Source of the DNA: Kiritimatiellia bacterium
Lineage (GTDB): Bacteria; Verrucomicrobiota; Kiritimatiellia; SLAD01
Direction: 5' to 3'
DNA: 5,348 bases
Assembly (NCBI GenBank): GCA_007128275.1
Contig: SKXR01000288.1
Span: 1-5,348, forward strand
Shown: positions 1-5,348 of the stretch, piece by piece
How the letters are laid out: every line of letters begins with the position of its first letter
How positions within the stretch are numbered: position 1 is the stretch's first letter
Program-made: the position numbers and the translations under genes
The notes under the pieces: generated by a model
The model's input: the letters and a program-made list of their open reading frames with translations, nothing else
Database searches by the model: none
Told to the model about the DNA's origin: nothing

Positions 1-30
1 AGTAAGGGGAGATATTCCGTGCTGGTCAAG

Positions 31-206
31 CCAAAGCGGCGTCGACGCTTCGCTCTGCCGCCGCAGTCCAAAAAGGAACGACCGAGCGGGCCGCCACAAG
101 GGAATTTGGACTGCGGTGGCAGAGTCCTCTGTAGCGAAGCGGAAGAGGACGGCGACACCGCTTTGGATGAAGACAAACCACAGCGCGCGCATCCAATCCA
201 AAGCGG
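31..206. repeat. Imperfect inverted-repeat cluster, probable interspersed element
   Basis: Bases 53-72 and 105-124 are a 20-bp inverted repeat with one mismatch (CTCTGCCGCCGCAGTCCAAA against its complement). The symmetry continues outward: the block 31-72 reappears as its reverse complement over 105-166, ending in CCGCTTTGG opposite the starting CCAAAGCGG. The right copy is longer because of two inserted pieces that are themselves complementary (GTCCTCT 124-130 with AGAGGAC 144-150, a 7-bp stem). A third half-copy follows: CCGCTTTGGAT (158-168) is an exact inverted repeat of ATCCAAAGCGG (196-206). The block therefore contains the same short modules in alternating orientation, as in REP/BIME-like or MITE-like palindromic elements. 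That it is dispersed in the genome is inference from this structure; a single window cannot show copy number. No transposase lies nearby. Confidence 0.6.
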
Positions 207-224
207 CAAAGCGAAATCGCCTTA

Positions 225-265
225 CGCCATGGACTCCCGGTTACAAGCCGGGACACCCGATGGCG
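225..265. repeat. Nested hairpin next to the inverted-repeat cluster
   Basis: An outer stem CGCCAT (225-230) / ATGGCG (260-265) encloses an inner stem TCCCGG (235-240) / CCGGGA (248-253) around the seven-base loop TTACAAG. The two steps are separated by short unpaired stretches. There is no T-run on either side, so it is not a typical intrinsic terminator. Because it directly adjoins the 31-206 cluster it is probably another part of the same repeat element, though it could be an independent structure. The pairing is read directly from the sequence; any function is unknown. Confidence 0.45.
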
Positions 266-406
266 CAATCGTTCTGTTGCAAATCAACGCCTTACATCAC
301 ATTTCCTAAGTCATGAGGAACTCAGGAAAAGTTGCCGATCTTGAAGCGCGCTTGAAGAAGTTGGAAGAGGCGGCGAAATAAGGCGTTCCCTGCCCGTCTT
401 CGTCGC
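266..406. other. Non-coding stretch, nothing recognised
   Basis: No convincing gene is seen here. A 22-codon ORF at 313-381 (plus) would encode a Lys/Glu/Leu-rich helical peptide containing KVADLEARLKKLEEAAK, which looks coiled-coil-like, but it lacks a Shine-Dalgarno and may be chance or the tail of a decayed gene. A weak interrupted stem is formed by TTTCC (302-306) with GGAAA (325-329) and TGAG (314-317) with CTCA (321-324). It sits about 80 bp past the stop of the large minus-strand gene but has no T-tract following it, so no terminator can be claimed. Confidence 0.4.
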
Positions 407-3400
407 TCAAGGTTCGTAGATGCGGATGCGGTAGTAGCGTTGCATGAGATTGGTGGCGGTGGGGTCTTCAACCGTGACGGCTTCGGTAGCGGGGCCGAAG
501 ACCGGTTGGTTGCCGGGCACATTGAGCACGTGCCAGCCGGATGCCATAAGCAGGTTCGTGTTCGCTTCGATCTCAAAGCCGCGATTGGCTATGCGCGGGA
601 AGGCGATGGCGGGGGCGTCGTCTTGAAAGACCAATTCCATCGCCCACACGTCGTCGGGATCCAGTGGGTCTGTTCCGGTCAGGTATTCGGTCTTGTTGTC
701 GGCGCCGTCGCCGTCGGGATCTTCCCCGGGTTGGGCGTCGGGATGGTCGGTGCTGCCGAAGTTCGCCACCTGCCATTCGGCGAAGGTCTGGTAGTCGGTC
801 AGTTCATTGATCCACGAAATGACCAGCGCCACACTCTCTTCGTCCACTACGCTGGACCCGACCGGCGGCATGCGGTCGCCGCCCAGCGAGGCGACACGCG
901 TGTGGATCATGGAGTGCGGCACGCTCCCGCGCGCAATGACCTGGTTGGCGGGGTTTCCTTGATTGTTGACGAGCCCGCCTTCGATCATATCCGTTTGGGA
1001 CAGGGCCGTCTGAATGCGCGCGTCCCAACCGCCCAGGGCCGGGCCGTCGGGGAAATGACAATTGGCGCAGTTCGCATGCAGGAATGACCGTGCCCGATAT
1101 TCCACACTGTAGGCCTTGTCCGCCGGATGCGCGAGTGCGCGCAAGGCGTGAATGGTGTCCTGTACATCGGTGTCGAGATATCCGACTTCGCTCAAGGCGG
1201 AGAGTTGATTCGTGACGGTCCCCGCATAATGGTAGTCGCGATTCAATTGCTCGGTGCTGAAACCCAGCGCGAAGCCGGCCCCCGGTTGATGACAGAGCAG
1301 GCATTCCGATCGACTCGGATATCGCCACACCTGCGTGTACAATACGCCGCCGGCGGTTTCGATGATGAACGATTCGTTGAGCCCGTTGGCGGGCACAAGG
1401 ATCGCGTCTTCCGTGGAGGTTCCCCAGCGATAGGTCACCCCGTAGCCGCCCGCGCCCGAATCATTCTTCACAAGGACGCGCGTTTCGAGACGGTGCGTGG
1501 ACGAGGGGTCGCCCTGAACAAGTTCGAGATCGAAATGCTTGATCCATACCGTGCTGTCCGGAAACGTCCAGGGGCCGTCCGGCACGAATTGAATCACCTC
1601 GTTCACGTCCGGCACGGAAAACCAACGCGTCTTGAGGGCGTTGTCGGACCAGAAGGGCACGTTCAGATCGTACGGCACGATGCCTGCATACGGAACCAGA
1701 TTCTCGAGATCGTAGAAGACGCCCGTCTCCGAAAGGGTTTGGGGCAGGGTACTTCCATGTTCCGTGGTGCGGACCAGTCGCCGAACACGTCCGCCCGTGA
1801 GGCTGGCGATCAGGATATCTCCGTTGCGCGGGTCGGTGCCAAAATCGACAATATTGGGTGTGGACGCGAGCCAGTTGAAAGACAATGCGTTTGTCCCGTC
1901 GTGCGTGAGCGACCACACATGGCCGCTGATATAGTCGCCGAAAATATAATGGCCGACGAGTTCGGGTATGGCATCGCCACGATACACCACGCCGCCGGTG
2001 ACGGACCGGCCCTGGTTGGTCGCCGTGCCGTGTGTATAGTCGAGAATCGGATCGATCCAGTCGGTGAAACCGGGGGGCGGCGTGCCGATGCCCGGTGTCG
2101 CGATGGTGCCTTCGCGCCATTTCCAGCCGTAGTTGCCGCCGCTGACGATGAGGTTGATTTCTTCCCGCGCGCTTTGTCCAACGTCCGCCAGGTAGAGTCT
2201 ACCGGTGACCGGATCGAATGCCATGCGGAACGGGTTGCGCAAGCCGATGGCGTAGATTTCCGTCCGGACCTCATGGGCGTTGACGGCGAGGCCGTTGAAT
2301 TCCGTGGCGCCGATGAACGGGTTATCGGGTGGGATCGCGTAGTTGGTCGCGCTGCCGTTGATGGCCGGATGCGGATTCGGTGCAAGGCTGCCGGGGTGCA
2401 TGTCGACATCCAAGCGCATCACGGACGAGAAGAAACCGCCGTCGATGCGCTGCCCGTTGTTGTAAGGATCGTTTCCGCCGCCTTCGTCGCCGAGGGATAG
2501 GTACAGATAGCCGTCCGCGCCGAAATGCAAGTCGCCGCCGTTGTGGTTGTTTGCGCGATGTCGCTGGGTGAACAACACCTGCTCTGTGTTTGCATTGGCC
2601 CAGTTGGCGTTGGTGCCGGAGACTTGGAAGCGCGACAGCCTCAAGTGAAACCCGCTTCCCAGCGGGGTCGTGGTGTCGAGGGCGTAGTAGACATAGAAAT
2701 AGCCGTTGTTCGCATAGTCGGGATGAAAGGCGAAACTGATCAGTCCGCCTTCGCCCGTTGTCGTGACGGCCGAAGAGATGTCGAAGAACGGGGTGTAGGT
2801 CGGGCTGGCCATGTTTGTGACCACCACAATGTAGCCGGGTCGTTCGGAGACGAAGAGGCGGTTGGTCTCGCCGGGGGGGGAGCGAATGCTCATGGGCTGA
2901 TTGAACGCCATTCCGCCGAGCGCGTCCTCGATGCTGTAGCTTTGTGACGGGTCGGCGGGTAGCTCAAGCGGCATGTTCAGGGTTTGGTTCGGTACACGTG
3001 TGGTCAGTCCGATTTGCGGACCCGGATCGAATGTGGTGAATCGATGAAAGTCGGCGAATGCGTTGACCTGTCCGTCTCCAAACCCGGGGCTGGTCCCGAG
3101 TCCTGTTGCGGGAATGCCCTCATTTGACAGAAACCCCGAATCGCCGATGTTAAATCCCGCAACATCCACGATATCGCCGGGTGCGAGGCCGAGCGCGGCG
3201 AGCGGGATGGCGAATTCCACGGTGCCTGTCCCCAAGCCGGCCCGGTCGTGCGAAACGAGGGCATGACTTTGCCCCCAGGGCGCGAGTTCGAAGAGTGCGG
3301 AAAAGCCGCCGTTCCCGGTTGTGCGATTATTGAGTACGAGCGCGAAGTCGGGATTTGCCGTGGTGACGCCGTCGTGAAATGTCACGGTATCCGTGCCGTT

Positions 3401-3793
3401 GAGGGAGAGGATCGATGCGTTACGACGACCGGCATCCGCCATATCGTTCATGCTGCCATCGGTCTGGTATCCGCCGGGGCCCGTATTCAAATACACGATG
3501 TATTGGTTCCCGTCGCTAGCCACCCCGAGATTGCTGAACGCGATATAAAGACGCGCGGCGTCCGCCTTCATATACATCGTGGCGTTGCCGAACTGACCGC
3601 CGAAGTCGTCACCGCCGCCCGTAAAAGCATACGCATTGCCAGGCCCGTACTCGTCGGGGGCGATGTGGCCGTCCACAACCGGGCCGGCCAGATTCTGATC
3701 TTCGTGATGTGTGACGAGCGCCGCCGGTGCCGCTATCCAAAGCGCGCACAGGATCACGATGCATCCGCTGTGTTTGAAGGTCATGTTGCACAC
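407..3793 (-). CDS. Exported PQQ-dependent sugar dehydrogenase fused to a di-haem cytochrome c
   Basis: Intact 1128-residue protein predicted to act in the periplasm or outside the cell, oxidising a sugar or other alcohol with PQQ and passing electrons to its own haems. Residues 4-27 look like a signal peptide (Lys7, then a hydrophobic core). Residues 37-255 begin VVDGHIAPDEYG and resemble beta-sandwich/CBM9-like ligand-binding domains. Residues 290-675 are a glucose/sorbosone dehydrogenase propeller: NNHNGGDLHFG with His417 at the position of catalytic His144 in soluble glucose dehydrogenase, GLRNPFR with Arg519 matching Arg228, and EEINLIVSGGNYGW (544-557). Residues 680-1000 match the SO2930/HNE_0200-type di-haem cytochrome, with CLLCH (831-835), CANCH (909-913) and a probable axial Met975 in RMPP. 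Residues 1023-1047 (DPDGDGADNKTEYLTGTDPLD) are a TSP3/dockerin-like Ca motif; 1050-1128 form a C-terminal module with IEANTNLL. No lipobox or membrane anchor is seen. GTG start at 3793 chosen from AGGGG seven bases upstream; ATG at 3784 is the alternative. The substrate cannot be told from sequence. Confidence 0.9.
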   Translation of the reverse strand: MCNMTFKHSGCIVILCALWIAAPAALVTHHEDQNLAGPVVDGHIAPDEYGPGNAYAFTGGGDDFGGQFGNATMYMKADAARLYIAFSNLGVASDGNQYIVYLNTGPGGYQTDGSMNDMADAGRRNASILSLNGTDTVTFHDGVTTANPDFALVLNNRTTGNGGFSALFELAPWGQSHALVSHDRAGLGTGTVEFAIPLAALGLAPGDIVDVAGFNIGDSGFLSNEGIPATGLGTSPGFGDGQVNAFADFHRFTTFDPGPQIGLTTRVPNQTLNMPLELPADPSQSYSIEDALGGMAFNQPMSIRSPPGETNRLFVSERPGYIVVVTNMASPTYTPFFDISSAVTTTGEGGLISFAFHPDYANNGYFYVYYALDTTTPLGSGFHLRLSRFQVSGTNANWANANTEQVLFTQRHRANNHNGGDLHFGADGYLYLSLGDEGGGNDPYNNGQRIDGGFFSSVMRLDVDMHPGSLAPNPHPAINGSATNYAIPPDNPFIGATEFNGLAVNAHEVRTEIYAIGLRNPFRMAFDPVTGRLYLADVGQSAREEINLIVSGGNYGWKWREGTIATPGIGTPPPGFTDWIDPILDYTHGTATNQGRSVTGGVVYRGDAIPELVGHYIFGDYISGHVWSLTHDGTNALSFNWLASTPNIVDFGTDPRNGDILIASLTGGRVRRLVRTTEHGSTLPQTLSETGVFYDLENLVPYAGIVPYDLNVPFWSDNALKTRWFSVPDVNEVIQFVPDGPWTFPDSTVWIKHFDLELVQGDPSSTHRLETRVLVKNDSGAGGYGVTYRWGTSTEDAILVPANGLNESFIIETAGGVLYTQVWRYPSRSECLLCHQPGAGFALGFSTEQLNRDYHYAGTVTNQLSALSEVGYLDTDVQDTIHALRALAHPADKAYSVEYRARSFLHANCANCHFPDGPALGGWDARIQTALSQTDMIEGGLVNNQGNPANQVIARGSVPHSMIHTRVASLGGDRMPPVGSSVVDEESVALVISWINELTDYQTFAEWQVANFGSTDHPDAQPGEDPDGDGADNKTEYLTGTDPLDPDDVWAMELVFQDDAPAIAFPRIANRGFEIEANTNLLMASGWHVLNVPGNQPVFGPATEAVTVEDPTATNLMQRYYRIRIYEP

Positions 3794-3798
3794 AGGAA

Positions 3799-3826
3799 TA
3801 CCCCTATAAGTGGATGGGGTAAACCC
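3799..3826 (-). promoter_or_regulatory. Leader hairpin overlapping the ribosome binding site
   Basis: In the predicted mRNA of the large dehydrogenase gene, UACCCC (complement of 3816-3821) can pair with GGGGUA (complement of 3799-3804) across an 11-base loop, burying four of the five Shine-Dalgarno bases. The CCC of the 5' arm can alternatively pair with GGG (complement of 3824-3826) across a UUUA loop, which would free the ribosome binding site. The two pairings exclude each other. The complementarity is visible; a regulatory role is inference, and short GC stems of this size can occur by chance. Confidence 0.3.
3801..3805 (-). promoter_or_regulatory. Shine-Dalgarno for the large dehydrogenase gene
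   Basis: On the minus strand AGGGG (3805 to 3801) precedes the GTG at 3793 by seven bases, a good distance. It is 16 bases from the ATG at 3784, which is too far, so it favours the GTG start. The same bases are the 3' arm of a possible leader hairpin. Confidence 0.55.
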
Positions 3827-3836
3827 TTTAAGTGGA
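3802..3836. repeat. 13-bp tandem direct repeat in the leader/promoter region
   Basis: CCCTATAAGTGGA (3802-3814) and CCCTTTAAGTGGA (3824-3836) differ at one base and are offset by 22 bp, about two helical turns. They lie 9-43 bp upstream of the dehydrogenase start. Such spacing is usual for dimer half-sites bound by a response regulator or activator, but here the first copy overlaps the Shine-Dalgarno, so it may equally be an RNA-level or accidental repeat. Confidence 0.4.
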
Positions 3837-3885
3837 CAAGTTCAACCTTGCCTGGTGACCTCAGGCCTGCCCGATGCACCGAGTG

Positions 3886-3901
3886 ATAGCCTATAGGCTA
3901 T
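3886..3901. promoter_or_regulatory. Perfect 16-bp palindrome, copy 1 (candidate operator)
   Basis: ATAGCCTATAGGCTAT equals its own reverse complement over all 16 positions. It lies 93-108 bp upstream of the GTG start of the dehydrogenase gene, on the upstream side where a promoter is expected. A near-copy lies 33 bp away centre to centre, about three helical turns, which would place both on the same DNA face. The sequence GATAAT (complement of 3900-3905), five of six matches to a -10 box, overlaps its edge, but I see no -35 partner. The style is that of a dimeric regulator site; the MarR/SlyA type is one possibility, without firm evidence. Confidence 0.6.
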
Positions 3902-3918
3902 TATCCGTCCGAGAGGTG

Positions 3919-3934
3919 ATAGCTTATAAGCTAT
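3919..3934. promoter_or_regulatory. Perfect 16-bp palindrome, copy 2 (candidate operator)
   Basis: ATAGCTTATAAGCTAT is a second perfect dyad. With flanks, 3883-3902 and 3916-3935 agree at 18 of 20 positions; the two differences (C/T at 3891/3924 and G/A at 3896/3929) are at symmetric positions, so each copy keeps full symmetry. This copy begins 13 bp beyond the stop of the PPK2 gene. As RNA each copy could form a six-pair stem with a UAUA loop, but no U-tract follows, so intrinsic termination is less likely than protein binding. Confidence 0.6.
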
Positions 3935-3947
3935 TGGCCCCGGGCAT

Positions 3948-4757
3948 TCAGTCGAACGATATCTTGGATACGTCAAATACCGGTTCGGGGTAGCGCAGGT
4001 CGAGCGATTCGAGCTTTTCGCGTATGATCTGCGATACGGCGAGGTTGCGGAACCATTTTCGGTCGCTCGGGATCACAAACCATGGCGCGTAGCCGGTGCT
4101 GCACTTGGCCAGGGCCGCTTCGTAGGCTTCCATGTACTCGTCCCACAACTTTCTCTCTTCGGCGTCGGACGGAGATAGTTTCCAGTTGCGCGTCTGGTCC
4201 TTTTGTCTGCGCAGAAACCGTTTCTTCTGCTCGTCTTTACTGATATGCAGGAAGAATTTGAGGATGTGCACGTGGTTGTCCGCCAGCAGTTTTTCAAACG
4301 CATTGATGTGGTCGTAGCGTTTGGTCCACACGGGTTTGGGCGCAAGCTTGCGTACGCGCACGATGAGCACATCCTCATAGTGCGACCGGTTGAAAATGCC
4401 GATCATGCCACGGCGGGGTGTGTGTTGATGGATGCGCCACAGAAAATCCTGTCGGAGTTCCCTGTCCGAAGGCTGTTTGAAGGCGTGTACGCGGCATCCC
4501 TGCGGGTTTACGCCGGACAATACGTGGCGGATGGTTCCATCTTTCCCGGCGGCGTCCATTCCCTGCAGGACAATAAGCAGTGCGTGCCGTCCGTCGGCGT
4601 AGAATCGATGTTGAAGATCGGCCAAGGCTTTGACGTTGGCGGTCAGCTGCTTGCGTCCGTGCGATTTCTTCTCGGCGTCGGCGGTGTCCCGGGTGTCGCG
4701 CTTTGAAAGGGCCGCCGGACGGCCCGGTTTTACTCGATAAAGCTCGCTATATTGCAC
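3948..4757 (-). CDS. ppk2: PPK2-family polyphosphate:nucleotide phosphotransferase
   Basis: Cytoplasmic enzyme of 269 residues that moves phosphate between inorganic polyphosphate and nucleotides. The family signatures are all present: YRVKPG near the N terminus; Walker A GMDAAGKDGT at 66-75 with Lys72; GVNPQGCRVHAF (82-93); FLWRIHQ (105-111); the Walker B-type block IFNRSHYEDVLIVRV (121-135) with Asp129; the lid-like FLRRQKDQTRNWKLS (181-195); and WFVIPSDRKWFRNL (226-239). Length and order match single-domain PPK2 proteins of the TIGR03709 type. The overall wording recalls the Meiothermus ruber class III enzyme, which can use both AMP and ADP, but class assignment is inference. The reading frame extends upstream to 4922 into the divergent gene; I chose the GTG at 4757 because AGGAGG lies five bases before it and homology begins at QYSELYRVKPG. 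Divergent from the receiver-PAS gene, 94 bp apart. Confidence 0.93.
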   Translation of the reverse strand: MQYSELYRVKPGRPAALSKRDTRDTADAEKKSHGRKQLTANVKALADLQHRFYADGRHALLIVLQGMDAAGKDGTIRHVLSGVNPQGCRVHAFKQPSDRELRQDFLWRIHQHTPRRGMIGIFNRSHYEDVLIVRVRKLAPKPVWTKRYDHINAFEKLLADNHVHILKFFLHISKDEQKKRFLRRQKDQTRNWKLSPSDAEERKLWDEYMEAYEAALAKCSTGYAPWFVIPSDRKWFRNLAVSQIIREKLESLDLRYPEPVFDVSKISFD

Positions 4758-4762
4758 CACAG

Positions 4763-4768
4763 CCTCCT
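4763..4768 (-). promoter_or_regulatory. Strong Shine-Dalgarno fixing the PPK2 start
   Basis: AGGAGG (complement of 4763-4768) stands five bases before the GTG at 4757. A neighbouring in-frame GTG at 4760 is only two bases away and too close. This places the start well downstream of the longest open frame (4922), and removes the apparent overlap with the divergent response regulator gene. Confidence 0.75.
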
Positions 4769-4805
4769 GATGTTGCGCGGGTTGCCATTCATGAATGAGT
4801 AGGCT

Positions 4806-4833
4806 AACATACCTTACGTCGGTGTAATGTAAA
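4806..4833 (-). promoter_or_regulatory. Candidate sigma70-type promoter for ppk2
   Basis: On the minus strand TTTACA (complement of 4828-4833, five of six to TTGACA) and TATGTT (complement of 4806-4811, four of six to TATAAT) are separated by 16 bp. Transcription would begin near 4799 and give a leader of about 42 bases before the GTG. Matches of this quality arise by chance, and PVC bacteria may deviate from the E. coli consensus, so confidence is modest. No equally good promoter is seen for the plus-strand gene in the same 94 bp; TGTAAT (4823-4828) could be a -10 for it but lacks a -35 partner. Confidence 0.35.
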
Positions 4834-4851
4834 CGCCTTTGGGAATGACGT

Positions 4852-5348
4852 ATGGACCGGCCCCTTTTGCGGATCCTATTGGTCGAGGACGAATTGGCCA
4901 GCATTGATCGGGTATCCCGCATGCTCGAGCAATCGGCTTCCTTTCCCTATCACTTGGAATCCGCCGTTTCCTTGGCGGACGCGATCGAGCGGTTGCACCA
5001 TCGTCCCGCCGATCTGGCATTGCTGGATTTGAATCTTCCCGACAGCCGCGCCTTGGACACGCTGGACCGGTTTCTTCAGGCGGCACCGCAATTGCCGGTG
5101 ATTGTGATTACGGGGCAGGACCGTGAAGATTGGGCGATCACCGCCATTCAGCGGGGGGCGGCCGATTATCTGGTCAAGGAAGCCTTCGACGGCGCCGGAT
5201 TGGTGCGTGCCATTCGCTATACGCTGGAACGCAAACGACTGGACGACGAGCGGGTACAGGACCAGAATCTATTGCTCGCGTTGTTGGAAAGCACGACGGA
5301 CTATATCTACTTCAAGGACACCGACTCCCGCTTCACGCGCGCCAACAT
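4852..5348 (+). CDS. Response regulator: receiver domain followed by PAS (3' end outside window)
   Basis: The 5' part of a two-component signalling gene, 165 complete codons, open at the window edge. Residues 6-127 form a CheY-like receiver: acidic Glu12/Asp13 in LLVEDE, phospho-acceptor Asp59 in LALLDLNLPDS, Thr87 in VIVITG, and Lys109 in ADYLVKE, all canonical, so it should accept phosphate. A charged helical linker (about 125-141, TLERKRLDDERVQDQ) leads into LLALLESTTDYIYFKDTDSRFTRAN, the start of a PAS sensor domain. Receiver-PAS proteins usually end in a histidine kinase, GGDEF/EAL or another output domain; which one cannot be seen. No DNA-binding domain is visible in this part. Start: ATG 4852 with GGGA (4841-4844) seven bases before it, and an in-frame TGA at 4846 that excludes any upstream start. 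Transcribed divergently from ppk2. Confidence 0.9.
   Translation, partial: MDRPLLRILLVEDELASIDRVSRMLEQSASFPYHLESAVSLADAIERLHHRPADLALLDLNLPDSRALDTLDRFLQAAPQLPVIVITGQDREDWAITAIQRGAADYLVKEAFDGAGLVRAIRYTLERKRLDDERVQDQNLLLALLESTTDYIYFKDTDSRFTRAN

Noticed and set aside
19..309. Overlapping frames on both strands (80-96 codons) at the left end
   Set aside because: They translate the inverted-repeat cluster, are rich in Arg/Pro/Ser without domain features, and lack good ribosome binding sites.
313..381. 22-codon micro-ORF encoding a coiled-coil-like peptide
   Set aside because: No Shine-Dalgarno, no partner gene and too short to judge; kept only as a remark on the non-coding stretch.
1127..2500. 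A 457-codon open frame on the plus strand opposite the dehydrogenase gene
   Set aside because: It lies wholly antisense to a gene with clear domain signatures, its translation has no recognisable motif, and long antisense frames are common in GC-rich coding DNA.
3745..3763. Lipoprotein lipobox around Cys11 or Cys16 of the dehydrogenase
   Set aside because: Cys16 is preceded by Leu rather than Gly/Ala/Ser, and Cys11 has no hydrophobic segment before it, so a standard signal peptide is more likely.
3248..3886. A 212-codon plus-strand frame spanning the dehydrogenase start and upstream region
   Set aside because: Most of it is antisense to the signal peptide and N-terminal domain; no domain is recognisable, and it would run across the candidate control region.
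3886..3934. Palindromes as intrinsic terminators for ppk2
   Set aside because: Neither stem is GC-rich or followed by a T-run in the minus-strand direction, and perfect dyads with compensatory changes fit a protein-binding site better.
3883..3935. The two 20-bp copies as a minimal CRISPR array
   Set aside because: Only two units, a 13-bp gap far too short for a spacer, and no cas genes.
4758..4922. Longer 324-residue version of the PPK2 protein starting at 4922
   Set aside because: The extra 55 residues show no family similarity, overlap the divergent receiver gene and lack the strong AGGAGG that precedes the GTG at 4757.

Overview
The window looks like a chromosomal piece from a moderately GC-rich Gram-negative bacterium. 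The best guess is a member of the PVC superphylum (Verrucomicrobiota, Kiritimatiellota or Lentisphaerota side). Three things suggest this: a very large secreted multidomain protein with an aspartate-rich TSP3/dockerin-like Ca motif followed by a C-terminal 'IEANTNLL...W...YYRIRI' module of a kind I associate with those phyla; a PQQ-sugar-dehydrogenase/cytochrome fusion; and a hairpin-rich interspersed-type repeat at the left end. This assignment is inference from protein style. No rRNA or other marker gene is present.

Layout. Positions 1-406 carry no convincing gene. The first 270 bases are a cluster of nested inverted repeats, and the rest shows nothing beyond a 22-codon micro-ORF. Positions 407-3793 (minus) encode one intact 1128-residue exported protein: signal peptide, N-terminal beta-sandwich-like domain, PQQ-dependent glucose/sorbosone dehydrogenase propeller, di-haem cytochrome c of the SO2930/HNE_0200 type, Ca-binding motif and a C-terminal adhesive-type domain. 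Its upstream region (3794-3947) is rich in signals: a Shine-Dalgarno inside a possible hairpin, a 13-bp tandem repeat at 22-bp pitch, and two perfect 16-bp palindromes 33 bp apart whose only differences are symmetric. Positions 3948-4757 (minus) encode a PPK2-family polyphosphate:nucleotide phosphotransferase, with a GTG start placed by a strong Shine-Dalgarno. A 94-bp divergent intergenic region holds a plausible promoter for it. From 4852 (plus) to the window edge runs the 5' part of a response regulator with a canonical receiver domain followed by the beginning of a PAS domain.

How the parts might fit together. The large protein is predicted to oxidise a sugar or alcohol outside the cytoplasm with PQQ and pass electrons through its own two haems towards the respiratory chain. 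PPK2 is a cytoplasmic polyphosphate/nucleotide energy-balancing enzyme. The receiver-PAS protein is a signalling component facing away from both. Nothing shows that the three form one pathway; the two minus-strand genes are separated by 154 bp containing their own regulatory-looking DNA. The most notable items are the compensatory palindrome pair and the architecture of the redox fusion protein. I found no CRISPR array, tRNA, rRNA, transposase or phage gene.
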